Positions 18,178 to 26,761 of a stretch of DNA of 64,000 nucleotides are shown here, one piece after another (position 1 is the first letter of the stretch; each line of letters opens with the position of its first letter). Made by a program: the position numbers and the translations under genes. Under the pieces are notes generated by a model. The model saw only the letters and a program-made list of their open reading frames with translations, did not search any database and was not told the origin of the DNA. Location: NCBI GenBank assembly GCA_902461565.1, contig CABPYL010000003.1, positions 1-64,000 on the forward strand, read 5' to 3'. The stretch is from an uncultured Porphyromonadaceae bacterium. GTDB lineage: Bacteria; Bacteroidota; Bacteroidia; Bacteroidales; Muribaculaceae.

Positions 18178-18199
18178 ACATACCTCGATTTGCGCTGAA

Positions 18200-19342
18200 A
18201 TGATAAAAATATTGCTCCTGATAGATTATTCAAGCGATTACGACCGCCGTCTCCTTCGTGGTCTTGTAAGATACTCAGAGGAAAACGGCCCCTGGATGTT
18301 CTATCGACTGCCTTTCTACTTTATCGAAATGTACGGCATGGAAGGTGTTCTGCAGTGGGCAAGAAAATGGAACCCTGATGCCATTATCGGCAAACTGGAA
18401 AGCAATACCATAGACCTGCACAAAGAGCTGAACGTACCGGTTGTACTTCTTAATTTTCATTGGCGCAGCACAAGATATTCCAATCTCACAGGCGACTATC
18501 ACAAAGAAGGACGTATAGCAGCGGGCTTTTTCAAGGAAAAACTGTTCAACGATTTCGCCTTCTTCGGTTTTCGCGACGTTGTTTGGTCGGAAGAACGGAT
18601 GGAAGGCTTCGAGCAGGAAGTAAGGGCCAGCGGCGGTAACTTTTACAGTTTCCTTACCGCCAATGTAGACGACGAAATGCGCGTGGAACTCGCGCAATGG
18701 CTCCGTCAGTTACCCAAACCGCTGGCTCTGTTCTGTTGCGACGACGAGCGTGCACTGTTTGTATCGGAAACCTGCAAGATGTGTAACATTGCTATTCCGG
18801 AGGAAATATCTTTGCTTGGCGTGGACAACGACGAACTGATGTGCTCCATATCCGACCCACCGATTTCATCGATTCCCCTGCTCGTAGAGGAAGGCGGATA
18901 CACAATGGCGAAACTTATAGAACAGCAGATTCTTGGGAAGAATAACGAGATGTTCAACCTCAAGGTATTGCCGGGGAAAATCATTGAACGCGGCTCCACC
19001 GACCGATACAATATCCGCGACGAGTATATTCTCAAGATTGTGAAATATATCAACGAGAACTACATGACAGAACTCGATACCGAAAAACTTCTGCAGCTTG
19101 TACCCTTGTCGCGACGTAATCTTGAAACTAAATTCAAGAGTGCGATGGGAGTTTCCATATATCAGTATATTCTCGACCGTCGGTGCGACAAACTGGCGAA
19201 TCTGTTGGCAAACACAGATCTCGTCCTTGCCGACGCGGCTCACGAGGCCGGTTTTACCAACTACGGCAACCTTTCGCGCATATTCAAAAAGCGCAAAGGA
19301 CTATCGCCGTCGGAGTACCGCCAGAAGTTCGGGAAATCCTGA
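18200..19342 (+). CDS. XylR-type regulator (sugar-binding domain plus AraC HTH)
   Basis: From ATG 18200 the product is 380 residues. The first 270 resemble a LacI/periplasmic-binding-protein fold (LLIDYSSDYDRRLLRGL, LALFCCDDERALFVSETC, ISLLGVDNDELMCSI). The last 100 are an AraC-type double HTH ending in the family signature (ADAAHEAGFTNYGNLSRIFKKRKG). This is the domain order of E. coli XylR. It should bind a sugar ligand and control the divergent Sus operon. That is notable because most Sus operons use hybrid two-component or SusR-type regulators. The effector sugar is unknown. Confidence 0.88.
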   Translation: MIKILLLIDYSSDYDRRLLRGLVRYSEENGPWMFYRLPFYFIEMYGMEGVLQWARKWNPDAIIGKLESNTIDLHKELNVPVVLLNFHWRSTRYSNLTGDYHKEGRIAAGFFKEKLFNDFAFFGFRDVVWSEERMEGFEQEVRASGGNFYSFLTANVDDEMRVELAQWLRQLPKPLALFCCDDERALFVSETCKMCNIAIPEEISLLGVDNDELMCSISDPPISSIPLLVEEGGYTMAKLIEQQILGKNNEMFNLKVLPGKIIERGSTDRYNIRDEYILKIVKYINENYMTELDTEKLLQLVPLSRRNLETKFKSAMGVSIYQYILDRRCDKLANLLANTDLVLADAAHEAGFTNYGNLSRIFKKRKGLSPSEYRQKFGKS

Positions 19343-19349
19343 AAAAACA

Positions 19350-19542
19350 ATGGCCGGAGGTCATAAATATAGTTAACCCCGGACGCTTGTCGTCCGTGGA
19401 ACAGTCAAATCTCACAATCAACCCCGGCGGGGTTGCACACGGACGGGTTGCAAGTTCAGCCCGCTCCGGGGCTGTATATCAAGTTTTTGAGTTTCCCCGA
19501 CGCATGCGTCCGCGGTTATTTAGATTTATGGCCTTTGGCCAT
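19350..19542. repeat. Palindromic repeat element, copy B
   Basis: It begins with ATGGCCGGAGGTCAT (19350-19364) and ends with ATGGCCTTTGGCCAT (19528-19542). It shares with copy A (7594-7726) the blocks GGACGCTTG.CGTCCGTGGAACA (19381-19402), GGCTGTATATCAAGTTTTTG (19470-19489) and CCCCGACGCATGCGTC (19495-19510). An extra segment of about 60 bp (CCCCGGCGGGGTT and around) is found only here. It also sits between convergent genes and supplies the last codons of the minus-strand neighbour. Confidence 0.8.
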
Positions 19543-20175
19543 TTCTGAACCTTCTCCTCTTATAAATATCGCGCCGGGCTCTTTGAATCTTATCGGAAGA
19601 AGATAGCGAAGACTTTTCTTTTGGGGGGTATAGTATTTAACGCGAAATTTTGGCAACGCATTTACAAGTCTTAATGCCTCTACGTTGGCAGCCTCGTTTT
19701 TGCTTGGCCGCATAATCTCCGGGTTGCTGATCGAGCCATCGGGATGAATGATAAATGTAACAATCACTCTTTCTGAGCCTTTGAAATCCTCCGGTATTTT
19801 GATATTTGCATTAATCCACTCTAAGAGTTTTCCGTTGCCTCCGGGAAACTCGCAGCGAGGGTCAACGTCAACCAAGTACCTGCGCGCTTCAGCTTTTATT
19901 TGTGCAAAACATTCCGGCGATACGGTTAAAAATAAGGCGCGGTTTCCATACTCGTCGTTCTTTACCTCCGCCTTTTGAATGGAATCTGCCGGCACCATAT
20001 CAATACAAGTCCCTGCAATCCATTCATTATTGAGATAGTAAAAAACAGTTTTGCAGTCCTGTTCTGTAAGAGGAAACTGAATTTCTCTTACAATGCTGTC
20101 AATCTCGCAACAATTCTGCGCATAAGCAAAACACGCCTGAAAGATGATCGATGAAATTAAAATTAACTTCTTCAT
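19516..20175 (-). CDS. Secreted TonB C-terminal domain protein
   Basis: The 219-residue protein has a signal peptide (MKKLILISSIIFQACFAYAQ) and a TonB C-terminal-like domain at about 115-205 (LEWINANIKIPEDFKGSERV, VTFIIHPDGSISNPEI, EALRLVNALPKF). It has no N-terminal transmembrane anchor and no proline-rich spacer, so it is not a normal TonB. Such stand-alone secreted domains are common in Bacteroidetes and their role is unclear. The last residues (SEMAKGHKSK) are encoded by the end of repeat copy B, which suggests that the repeat replaced the original C-terminus. Confidence 0.75.
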   Translation of the reverse strand: MKKLILISSIIFQACFAYAQNCCEIDSIVREIQFPLTEQDCKTVFYYLNNEWIAGTCIDMVPADSIQKAEVKNDEYGNRALFLTVSPECFAQIKAEARRYLVDVDPRCEFPGGNGKLLEWINANIKIPEDFKGSERVIVTFIIHPDGSISNPEIMRPSKNEAANVEALRLVNALPKFRVKYYTPQKKSLRYLLPIRFKEPGAIFIRGEGSEMAKGHKSK

Positions 20176-20416
20176 ATAACCTATTCTTATTTTAAAATGC
20201 AGTGGCTCGGTAGAACCCTTTCCGTCGGCAAAGTTAGCATGTGGAAATTAATTTGGTCTTAACAAATGTATAGACCGCCTTATTTTTTGATAAAATCGAT
20301 ACTGAGCCATAAGTAATTGCGAAGTTAGCAATTTTTATCAATGTCCTGCTGTTCAATATACTAAACACAAAAGGCTGCGCCCGTCGGACGCAGCCTTTTG
20401 TGGATTAGGGGTCTGA
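20176..20416. other. Intergenic region with a TAACTTTG -7 element and a terminator
   Basis: This gap holds a minus-strand -7 element TAACTTTG (20236-20229) for the TonB-like gene; no TTTG is at the usual distance upstream. It also holds the strong terminator at 20369-20399. I see no further gene. Confidence 0.5.
20369..20399. terminator. Strong bidirectional terminator
   Basis: AAAAGGCTGCG (20369-20379) and CGCAGCCTTTT (20389-20399) pair perfectly around a 9-nt loop, with A and T runs at either side. It ends the minus-strand amidase operon 18 bp after the stop codon. Confidence 0.9.
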
Positions 20417-23400
20417 TTATTTTACAAGAACTTTTGTAACGGCAGTGCCCTGACGGCGGATATAGATGCCGGGGGTAAGGTTGCCGTTTACGCGCATACC
20501 TTGCAGGTTATAGTACTCAACGGGAGCTGCATTGTCGGCTGCTTCGATTTCGTTCACGGCGTCAACCTTGCCGAGTACATCAACAGCGGCGGTAGCTACT
20601 ACACGAGCGGGCTGGGGTACTGCAAATACACTGAGTTTGCTGCGGGTTGCAACGTACAGACGGCCAGCACGGTCGAATGCCATCTGGTAGGCATCGGCGG
20701 TATTGTCCATGTCGTATGCGAAGAAGTGCTCCATCTTGAAGGTGGGTTCCCAAGTGAGGCGGAACAGGTGGAGCGAACCGGAGGCGTCGGTAACTGCCAT
20801 GATGCTTGCATCGGCATTGACAGCCAGAGCGCCATCGCCGCCGTTGATTTCTTCCTTGAAGTCCTTGCCGGAGTTGGCGAGGATGTTGCTGTCGTAGTCG
20901 GAAATCAAGAATACGGGCACGCCGGCGGCGTTGTTGCCTGCGCCGCGAACCTGGCTCAGGAACAGAGCTTTGTCGTTTGCATATACATTCACGTTACCAT
21001 TGATAAGATAAGGCGACAGAACCGGGAATTCCTCGGAGGGTACGTCGGAGATTAAGCCATCCTCGGGAAGATCGTAGGCTACCATAGACAAGTTGTAGTC
21101 ATCGGGATAATCTTCCTGGAATGAATAGAGCTTGCCGTTGTGTGCCCACATGCCGGATGTGGAGCCTGCGATAATCTTGCCGTTGGCGTTGGTGATGCAG
21201 CCGTTTGCAGGATTCTGTGTTCCCTGGAACATGCGCACTACGGGAGTTTCGGGCTGAGCGGGATCGAAGATATAGATACCACCCTGAGCGTCGCCCCAGT
21301 CGGCTACCATGATACGGCCATCGGGCAGAGGTGCCAGACGCCAGCAGGAAGCGCCTACGCTGTGGTCCCAGCCGTAGTTCTGATAAGGAGTGGAGTTAAG
21401 GCTTTCCAGTGCGGGGTTATAGAGAAGCAGACCGCGGTCGCCGCTCTTGAGCGAAGTGTAAACGGTACCGAAGTAAGGCGAAGCCTCGTTATCGTCTACA
21501 GTAACGCCGTTGAATTCGTCCACTACTTCGGCGAGAGTCTTAACGCCGCCTACACTTTCGTTTTCAACAAGAACAGACCAGGTGTAGGCATTGCCGGCGA
21601 GGTCGGCGCTGCTTACTGCAACTGTGTTTTCGCCCTTGGCGTAGCTGCCGGCGGCAAGTGTTACCGTGTTGGATGCATCGGTAACGTCGGTGAGGAGGAT
21701 TCTTGCTTTACCAGGAGCTGTCAGGTTAAAGGAAAGGTCATAGCCGTCGGTACCGGGTACGGATTTCAGGTTATAGGCGTAGGCAGGTTCAACAACGGGC
21801 TGCTCGACACCCTTGGTGGTGAAGCGCGAGATGCGACCGTTACGAACAATATAGAGAACCATGTCGGCGCCGGTAACTTCGCCCTCGTCATTAACAGTTA
21901 CATCGGTGCGGCCCACAGCGGCGGCTCCGGCGAGCGTACCGGCGGAAAGGTCGGTGCCGGTGGTGTTGAGCAGACGGGCATTGTCGAGGCCGTCGGAGAT
22001 ATCGAACAGCATGACGCCGTTGTTCTCGCCGTCTTCGTCAACGGAGGGAGCGACCATCATGGAACGTCCGGCAAAACGGAAGTAGCCGGCCTGTTCTGAC
22101 GACGAGGGAATAAGATCGGCGGAAAGCTCGCCTTCGAGGTGCATCTTCTCGATTGTGTACTGACGCGGCTGAACCATCGGAGAATCAGTGATGAAGCTGC
22201 CGGGGGTTACGGGCGATGTTGTGAAGGTGAAATGTCCGAGGCCGTCGCCGAAGAAGTAATCGCATACGCTGATGTCGTTGCTGAACGATTCGGAAGATTT
22301 CTTGCCTTCGACTACGTCGATTATAGAGAAGAAGAGTTTGTGGTCGTAATAGAACGAAGCGGACGAAAGAAGCATACGGCCTTCGTCGAATGTGCCTGAA
22401 TATGCCATCGAACCACCTGTCCATGCTTTGTAGAGGTTACCTGTCATCTGAGTTGTGAACCAGATTTTGGGCGCGCCCGTAGGCAGACCCTCGTCGTCGT
22501 TCTGCCAGCGGTAGATGTTGCACTCGCCGCGTGTCTCGCCTTCCTCTACTTCGGAATCGAGCAGGTGGCATAGTTCCTCGGCACAGCCGATAAGTACGCC
22601 GTCGCTTGTAACCTGGATGTCGGAGATTGCATATTCGGTACCTTCGGCACCGGTAACGTCAAGATTAGCAAGAGTAGTCAGGCGGTTGGCGTCGATAACA
22701 AGAACGGTAGGAACACGTTCGGCGTCGACAGCAAGGACATACAGCCTGTCGCCGCGGCAGATAACACGGCGAACATCCTTACCTTCCAACGAGGCGAATT
22801 TCTTTTCGGTGATGTTACGCTTGAAAGCATAGGAGTCGGAAGGTACGATAGCCTTCGCGCCAGCAGCCTCGTCGGGATAGTCATAGTACTGGATGGCCGG
22901 CGGGATGTAGCTCTCGCTTTCAAGATATACGCGGGGATAGGTTGTTTTGGAAGCCTCTACTGTAAATGGACCGCAGTAGTCCTCGTGCGCGGGCTTGTAA
23001 CCGGGAGCCGTAACTGCAATTGTGTATTGGCCCGGTTCCAGACGCGGGAATACGAAAGCACCGTTCCATTCATCGTCGGTGGTGTATCGGCTCACCTCGG
23101 TGCCGTCCTTATACAGCACAACCTCGGCGTTGTTGATAGGCATCTTGGCGTCGGGCGATGTTGCGGAGCAGTGGTAGTAATCGTGTTTGAAACGCTCGTG
23201 CAGGTCGCGCACGATACCGTAGAGCTCGCCGTATTTTTCGGTCTCGAGGCCGAAGAGAGCTGCCAGACCGTGGGCATAGCCTGTGCCCTCGTGGCGGCAT
23301 ACGTCCATGTTCATTGCACGGTGGCGCGCAGGCTGGTATGTGTGGAAGTAGCCTTCGCACAGGAAGCCTTTTACGCCGTGGCGAAGTACGCCATAGTAGC

Positions 23401-24100
23401 CCTTATAGTGCTTGCCGTCGATGTAACCGTCAACGTAGTCGCCGTGCCAGAAGTCGATATCGTAGTAGAGAGCGACATTGGTCATGGAAAAGTTGCTCCA
23501 GCACTGGTGCTCGTCCTGATATGCGTAGGGCCAGACTATACGGGCAGCGTCGTCGGAACCTTCCACGGAAGCTACCTTGTTTTCGCCGCGGACAAACATG
23601 CCAGGATAGTTGGTATTATTACCGTCCACGTGGGCGTTGGAGTGTACGGAAATAAAGAAGTCGAAGTTGTTACGCTCCACCTCGCATGCGATTTCGTAGA
23701 GGCTTCGGTTATAAGCCTCATCATCACCGGTGCCAACAGGATACGGACCAAGTTTCACATGGCTCATAACAATATTATTGCGCATGTCCAGCGCAGCGCC
23801 CCGACGCGCGGGGTTAGGATTGTCCTGGTTTAGGGTACGGTCGATTTTCAGGCCGTATTCTTCAAGTTTGTCGACAAGACCGAAGCATTTCCACAGGTTT
23901 GTGTTGGATTCGAAGAAACCTGTGGTGTCGGGATTGGCCGTGTTGTACGGTCCGTGCTTGATGGTAGACATGGCACGGTCGCCGCCGGTCCATGAACCGT
24001 GGCCGGGATTGACGTAAATACGCAGCTCGTCGGCTGTCTTAGCATTTGCGGCAGTAGCGGCCACGAGCAATGCCGAAAGAAGGATAGTCTTTAGTTTCAT
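20417..24100 (-). CDS. Large secreted N-acetylmuramoyl-L-alanine amidase/propeller protein
   Basis: The 1227-residue protein has a signal peptide (residues 1-20), then an Amidase_3-like zinc domain at about 26-300. Metal-site candidates are His34 in YVNPGHG, the Glu in FLCEGYFH and the His in FFISVHSNAH. A carboxypeptidase-regulatory-like domain follows at about 320-395. The middle 750 residues look like beta-propeller blades. The end (PVEYYNLQGMRV..GIYIRR....TKVLVK) is the short tail seen on many exported Bacteroidales proteins and resembles a T9SS sorting domain. It is probably a surface or secreted peptidoglycan amidase. The amidase domain has inserts around KGYYGVLRHG, so substrate range is open. 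It is cotranscribed with the propeller protein upstream (5-bp gap). Confidence 0.75.
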   Translation of the reverse strand: MKLKTILLSALLVAATAANAKTADELRIYVNPGHGSWTGGDRAMSTIKHGPYNTANPDTTGFFESNTNLWKCFGLVDKLEEYGLKIDRTLNQDNPNPARRGAALDMRNNIVMSHVKLGPYPVGTGDDEAYNRSLYEIACEVERNNFDFFISVHSNAHVDGNNTNYPGMFVRGENKVASVEGSDDAARIVWPYAYQDEHQCWSNFSMTNVALYYDIDFWHGDYVDGYIDGKHYKGYYGVLRHGVKGFLCEGYFHTYQPARHRAMNMDVCRHEGTGYAHGLAALFGLETEKYGELYGIVRDLHERFKHDYYHCSATSPDAKMPINNAEVVLYKDGTEVSRYTTDDEWNGAFVFPRLEPGQYTIAVTAPGYKPAHEDYCGPFTVEASKTTYPRVYLESESYIPPAIQYYDYPDEAAGAKAIVPSDSYAFKRNITEKKFASLEGKDVRRVICRGDRLYVLAVDAERVPTVLVIDANRLTTLANLDVTGAEGTEYAISDIQVTSDGVLIGCAEELCHLLDSEVEEGETRGECNIYRWQNDDEGLPTGAPKIWFTTQMTGNLYKAWTGGSMAYSGTFDEGRMLLSSASFYYDHKLFFSIIDVVEGKKSSESFSNDISVCDYFFGDGLGHFTFTTSPVTPGSFITDSPMVQPRQYTIEKMHLEGELSADLIPSSSEQAGYFRFAGRSMMVAPSVDEDGENNGVMLFDISDGLDNARLLNTTGTDLSAGTLAGAAAVGRTDVTVNDEGEVTGADMVLYIVRNGRISRFTTKGVEQPVVEPAYAYNLKSVPGTDGYDLSFNLTAPGKARILLTDVTDASNTVTLAAGSYAKGENTVAVSSADLAGNAYTWSVLVENESVGGVKTLAEVVDEFNGVTVDDNEASPYFGTVYTSLKSGDRGLLLYNPALESLNSTPYQNYGWDHSVGASCWRLAPLPDGRIMVADWGDAQGGIYIFDPAQPETPVVRMFQGTQNPANGCITNANGKIIAGSTSGMWAHNGKLYSFQEDYPDDYNLSMVAYDLPEDGLISDVPSEEFPVLSPYLINGNVNVYANDKALFLSQVRGAGNNAAGVPVFLISDYDSNILANSGKDFKEEINGGDGALAVNADASIMAVTDASGSLHLFRLTWEPTFKMEHFFAYDMDNTADAYQMAFDRAGRLYVATRSKLSVFAVPQPARVVATAAVDVLGKVDAVNEIEAADNAAPVEYYNLQGMRVNGNLTPGIYIRRQGTAVTKVLVK

Positions 24101-24105
24101 AGCCG

Positions 24106-25020
24106 TTACTTTTTAATGTTAAGAATATATGCGTTGCCGTCGGTTGTGGTGAAAGCAATACGTCCGGGGGCTGCGGAAGGCAGCACGGCAATCAGCGAAT
24201 CGTCGGTGAGTGTCTGGGATACGGTACCTTCGACATTGGAAGCGACAATGCGGCCTTCGTAAGTAACGCGGCCGTCATCTTTTGTCTTCATGCCTACTAC
24301 AGTGTTGTTGTCGTACCATACTGGGGCGTAGATATAGCCCAGGCGGTGCATATCCTTGCCGTCGAGGGTGCATGTATATGTGCCGTAGCCTGCGGCGAAG
24401 AACAGCAGCCGGCTGCCGTCGGGCGAGATGGAAGCCCACATGTAGCTCATACCGTCGGTACCCAGGGGCGATACAAGACGGCGCTGACCATTCTCGGTTA
24501 TGTACAGCAAGCCGCGCTCGATGCTCGTAACGGGCCACTGTTTTTCTACTGCGGCGGGAGTTGCGGCAGCACGCGCTACTTTGGCGCGGCCATTGTCTAC
24601 AGTCAGGGCTGATACGCCGCGCACGTCAACTGCTTCGAGGCGGTGCGAGGGAGCCGACACAACACGGTTGCTTGCCTTAGCTATGTCGTAGCTTTTTACA
24701 GCCACCAGACGACGGCTGTTTTTGTCGTAGCTGTGCTCGCGGTAAACAATGTTATTGCCGTCGGCAGTAAATGCAAGGTCCATCATGGAACCTTGTTTAG
24801 AAATTTGGGAAACTTTCTGGGTTGTACGGTCGAGTACACTCAGCGTGCCGTGAAAATCGGTGAATGCCATCGTTTTGGCGTCCGGACTGAGCAACATCTG
24901 CTCGGCCACGACACCCTGAGGCAGCTTAACCTTTTCCATAGACACAACATCAAGCAGCTGGGCATTCATGGCAAAGGCCGTGAACAGGCTCAGCGACACT
25001 GTCAAGGTAGTTTTGTTCAT
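24106..25020 (-). CDS. Secreted WD40/TolB-like beta-propeller protein
   Basis: The 304-residue protein has a signal peptide (MNKTTLTVSLSLFTAFAMNA). It then shows repeated short blades of the TolB/WD40-like type (MLLSPDAKTMAFTDFHGTLSVLD, DLAFTADGNNIVYREHS, ASISPDGSRLLFFAAGYGTY). No catalytic motif is seen. It is the first gene of a two-gene operon with the large amidase, whose middle part is also propeller-like, so the two may act together at the envelope. A -7 element TACATTTG (25057-25050, minus strand) precedes it, but without a clear -33 box. Confidence 0.7.
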   Translation of the reverse strand: MNKTTLTVSLSLFTAFAMNAQLLDVVSMEKVKLPQGVVAEQMLLSPDAKTMAFTDFHGTLSVLDRTTQKVSQISKQGSMMDLAFTADGNNIVYREHSYDKNSRRLVAVKSYDIAKASNRVVSAPSHRLEAVDVRGVSALTVDNGRAKVARAAATPAAVEKQWPVTSIERGLLYITENGQRRLVSPLGTDGMSYMWASISPDGSRLLFFAAGYGTYTCTLDGKDMHRLGYIYAPVWYDNNTVVGMKTKDDGRVTYEGRIVASNVEGTVSQTLTDDSLIAVLPSAAPGRIAFTTTDGNAYILNIKK

Positions 25021-25049
25021 GTCGGATTAGAATTAGGGTTGATTTGCGG

Positions 25050-25057
25050 CAAATGTA
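25050..25057 (-). promoter_or_regulatory. -7 element before the propeller/amidase operon
   Basis: TACATTTG on the minus strand matches TAnnTTTG and lies 30 nt upstream of the start codon. No TTTG box is seen at 19-21 nt spacing, so activation by another factor is possible. Confidence 0.4.
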
Positions 25058-25129
25058 CGAAAAAAAAAGGCGCGGGCACCGCGCTTTCAGTTAATTTTTG
25101 CAAAATAATGTACCGGATTACAAATATTG

Positions 25130-25408
25130 TTACTCTGCAAGTGCCGGCGATAAGACACGCTCTGCCGCCACGGCAAAACTGTCGGCACACGACGGAAAAC
25201 CTGCGTCGCGAATGGCCGTTTCGCGGGCTCGTATACGTATTATGGCACCCTCGCGCTGCATCGAACCTTCAGGAAACTCCAAAGCTTTCTCGGCAGCCTC
25301 TCTGCCGGCTGCCGAAGCTGCACGCAATTCGGCCTCGCTGGCGTCGGGAGCCCCGTCGGAACATGAAAACAATATCAACGAAAAAATACCTATTGCAAAA
25401 TATTTCAT
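25130..25408 (-). CDS. Small lipoprotein of unknown function
   Basis: The 92-residue protein starts with a lipoprotein signal ending at Cys16 (LILFSC). A short Ala/Glu-rich helical region follows with no known domain. Its ATG overlaps the stop of the upstream exonuclease gene (ATGA), so it is translationally coupled and is the last gene of the porQ-cmk-ispH operon. The function is unknown. Confidence 0.65.
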   Translation of the reverse strand: MKYFAIGIFSLILFSCSDGAPDASEAELRAASAAGREAAEKALEFPEGSMQREGAIIRIRARETAIRDAGFPSCADSFAVAAERVLSPALAE

Positions 25409-25899
25409 AACAGTATTATTGCCAGCCTCGCACAGGCCAAAGCATCATCGAGGGCGTTGTGATGGTGTTTAAGAGGTATCGCAAAAAATTCGCACAGCAT
25501 ATCCAGCGATTTGGACGGACACATCCCGCGGGGAATGCTTCGGCGCGCAGCCTGAAGGGTGCAGTACCACTGCTGCGGTTCGTCAAGCTGATATATGCGG
25601 CATGCCGATGCTATGCAACGGGAATCGAATGCGGCGTTGTGAGCCACGAAAGGCAGGTCCTCGAACCACTGCTGCCACTTGCGCCACAGCGCGCCGAACG
25701 AAGGCGCGTCAGCGGTATCCTCAACAGTGATTCCGTGTACGGCCATACATCTGCGCGTATAATACTCTGGTTCGGGGCAAACCAGAGAATAACGGCTGTC
25801 CACCACGTCGCCCCCGCGCACTTTCACCGCTCCGACGGCGCAGATGCTCGAAGCCTCGAAGTTGGCTGTCTCTACGTCGATAGCGATAAAATCATTCAT
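25405..25899 (-). CDS. DnaQ-like 3'-5' exonuclease
   Basis: From ATG 25899 the product is 164 residues. It carries the three exonuclease motifs of the DEDD family: ExoI FIAIDVET (Asp8, Glu10), ExoII HNAAFD, and ExoIII HHNALDDA, with the histidine variant (DEDDh). It resembles Pol III epsilon-type proofreading domains but is a stand-alone protein, as in many Bacteroidetes. The start overlaps the ispH stop by 8 nt. A longer frame reaches 25932, but its N-terminus would lie wholly inside ispH and precede the conserved MNDFIAIDVET start. Confidence 0.85.
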   Translation of the reverse strand: MNDFIAIDVETANFEASSICAVGAVKVRGGDVVDSRYSLVCPEPEYYTRRCMAVHGITVEDTADAPSFGALWRKWQQWFEDLPFVAHNAAFDSRCIASACRIYQLDEPQQWYCTLQAARRSIPRGMCPSKSLDMLCEFFAIPLKHHHNALDDALACARLAIILL

Positions 25900-26761
25900 C
25901 AGCGATAAGTTCGCGTGCCCGGTTCGCCACATCCTCCATCAGCCATCGCGGCGTAGAGGTGGCACCACAGATGCCGATGGACGAAGCGCCGGCGAGCCAT
26001 TCAGCCTTGAGCTCGCCGGGGTTGCCGACAAGATATGTTCGGCTGTTCTCGGCAAGACATTGGTTGAAAAGCACTTTGCCGTTGCTGCTTTTTGCGCCCG
26101 CTACAAAAAGGACAACATCTTTGCCGCGCACAAACGAACGCAGATGTCCCACGCGATTGGCAACCTGACGGCAGATGGTATCATAAAAAACAAATTTGGC
26201 CGACGGATTTTTGCGGCGTTCAATCTCATCGATAACCTCCTGAAATCCTTCGAGCGGCTTGGTGGTCTGAGAATACAAGGCAATATCACGCGAAAAGTCC
26301 ACGCGGCCAAGATCGTCAGGATTCTCTATAACAATGGCCGTTCCTTTTGTCTGGCCGACAAGGCCGTTCACCTCGGCATGACCGTTCTTTCCGTAGATAA
26401 CAATCTGCGAACGCGGGCCTTCGGCATTATACTCCGCCTTGATGCGCTGTTGCAGTTTAAGCACCACAGGGCATGTGGCGTCGATAATCTCGATGTTGTT
26501 GCGGCGTGCCAGCTCGTAAGTCTCCGGCGGCTCGCCATGTGCGCGCAGCAGCACGCGTACATCATGCAGCGATGCCAGATCGTTGTGCGTAATAGTAACG
26601 AGGCCCTTGCGGCACAGGCGTTCCACCTCGGCGGAATTGTGCACGATATCCCCAAGGCAGTACAGCGTTCCGCCCTTGGCAAGTTCTTCCTCGGCCTTGC
26701 GTATGGCGGTTACCACACCGAAGCAAAAGCCGGATTCTTTGTCTATCTCTATCTCAGCCAA
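25892..26761 (-). CDS. ispH: 4-hydroxy-3-methylbut-2-enyl diphosphate reductase
   Basis: IspH is the iron-sulfur enzyme that makes IPP and DMAPP in the last step of the MEP isoprenoid pathway. The 289-residue protein has the three cluster cysteines Cys13, Cys97 (DATCPVV) and Cys197 (DTICRQ), plus His41, His75 and the HAE motif (His128, Glu130), in the spacing of the E. coli enzyme. The length is normal for a stand-alone IspH. It overlaps cmk by 8 nt and is cotranscribed with porQ and cmk, an arrangement common in Bacteroidetes. Confidence 0.96.
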   Translation of the reverse strand: MAEIEIDKESGFCFGVVTAIRKAEEELAKGGTLYCLGDIVHNSAEVERLCRKGLVTITHNDLASLHDVRVLLRAHGEPPETYELARRNNIEIIDATCPVVLKLQQRIKAEYNAEGPRSQIVIYGKNGHAEVNGLVGQTKGTAIVIENPDDLGRVDFSRDIALYSQTTKPLEGFQEVIDEIERRKNPSAKFVFYDTICRQVANRVGHLRSFVRGKDVVLFVAGAKSSNGKVLFNQCLAENSRTYLVGNPGELKAEWLAGASSIGICGATSTPRWLMEDVANRARELIADE

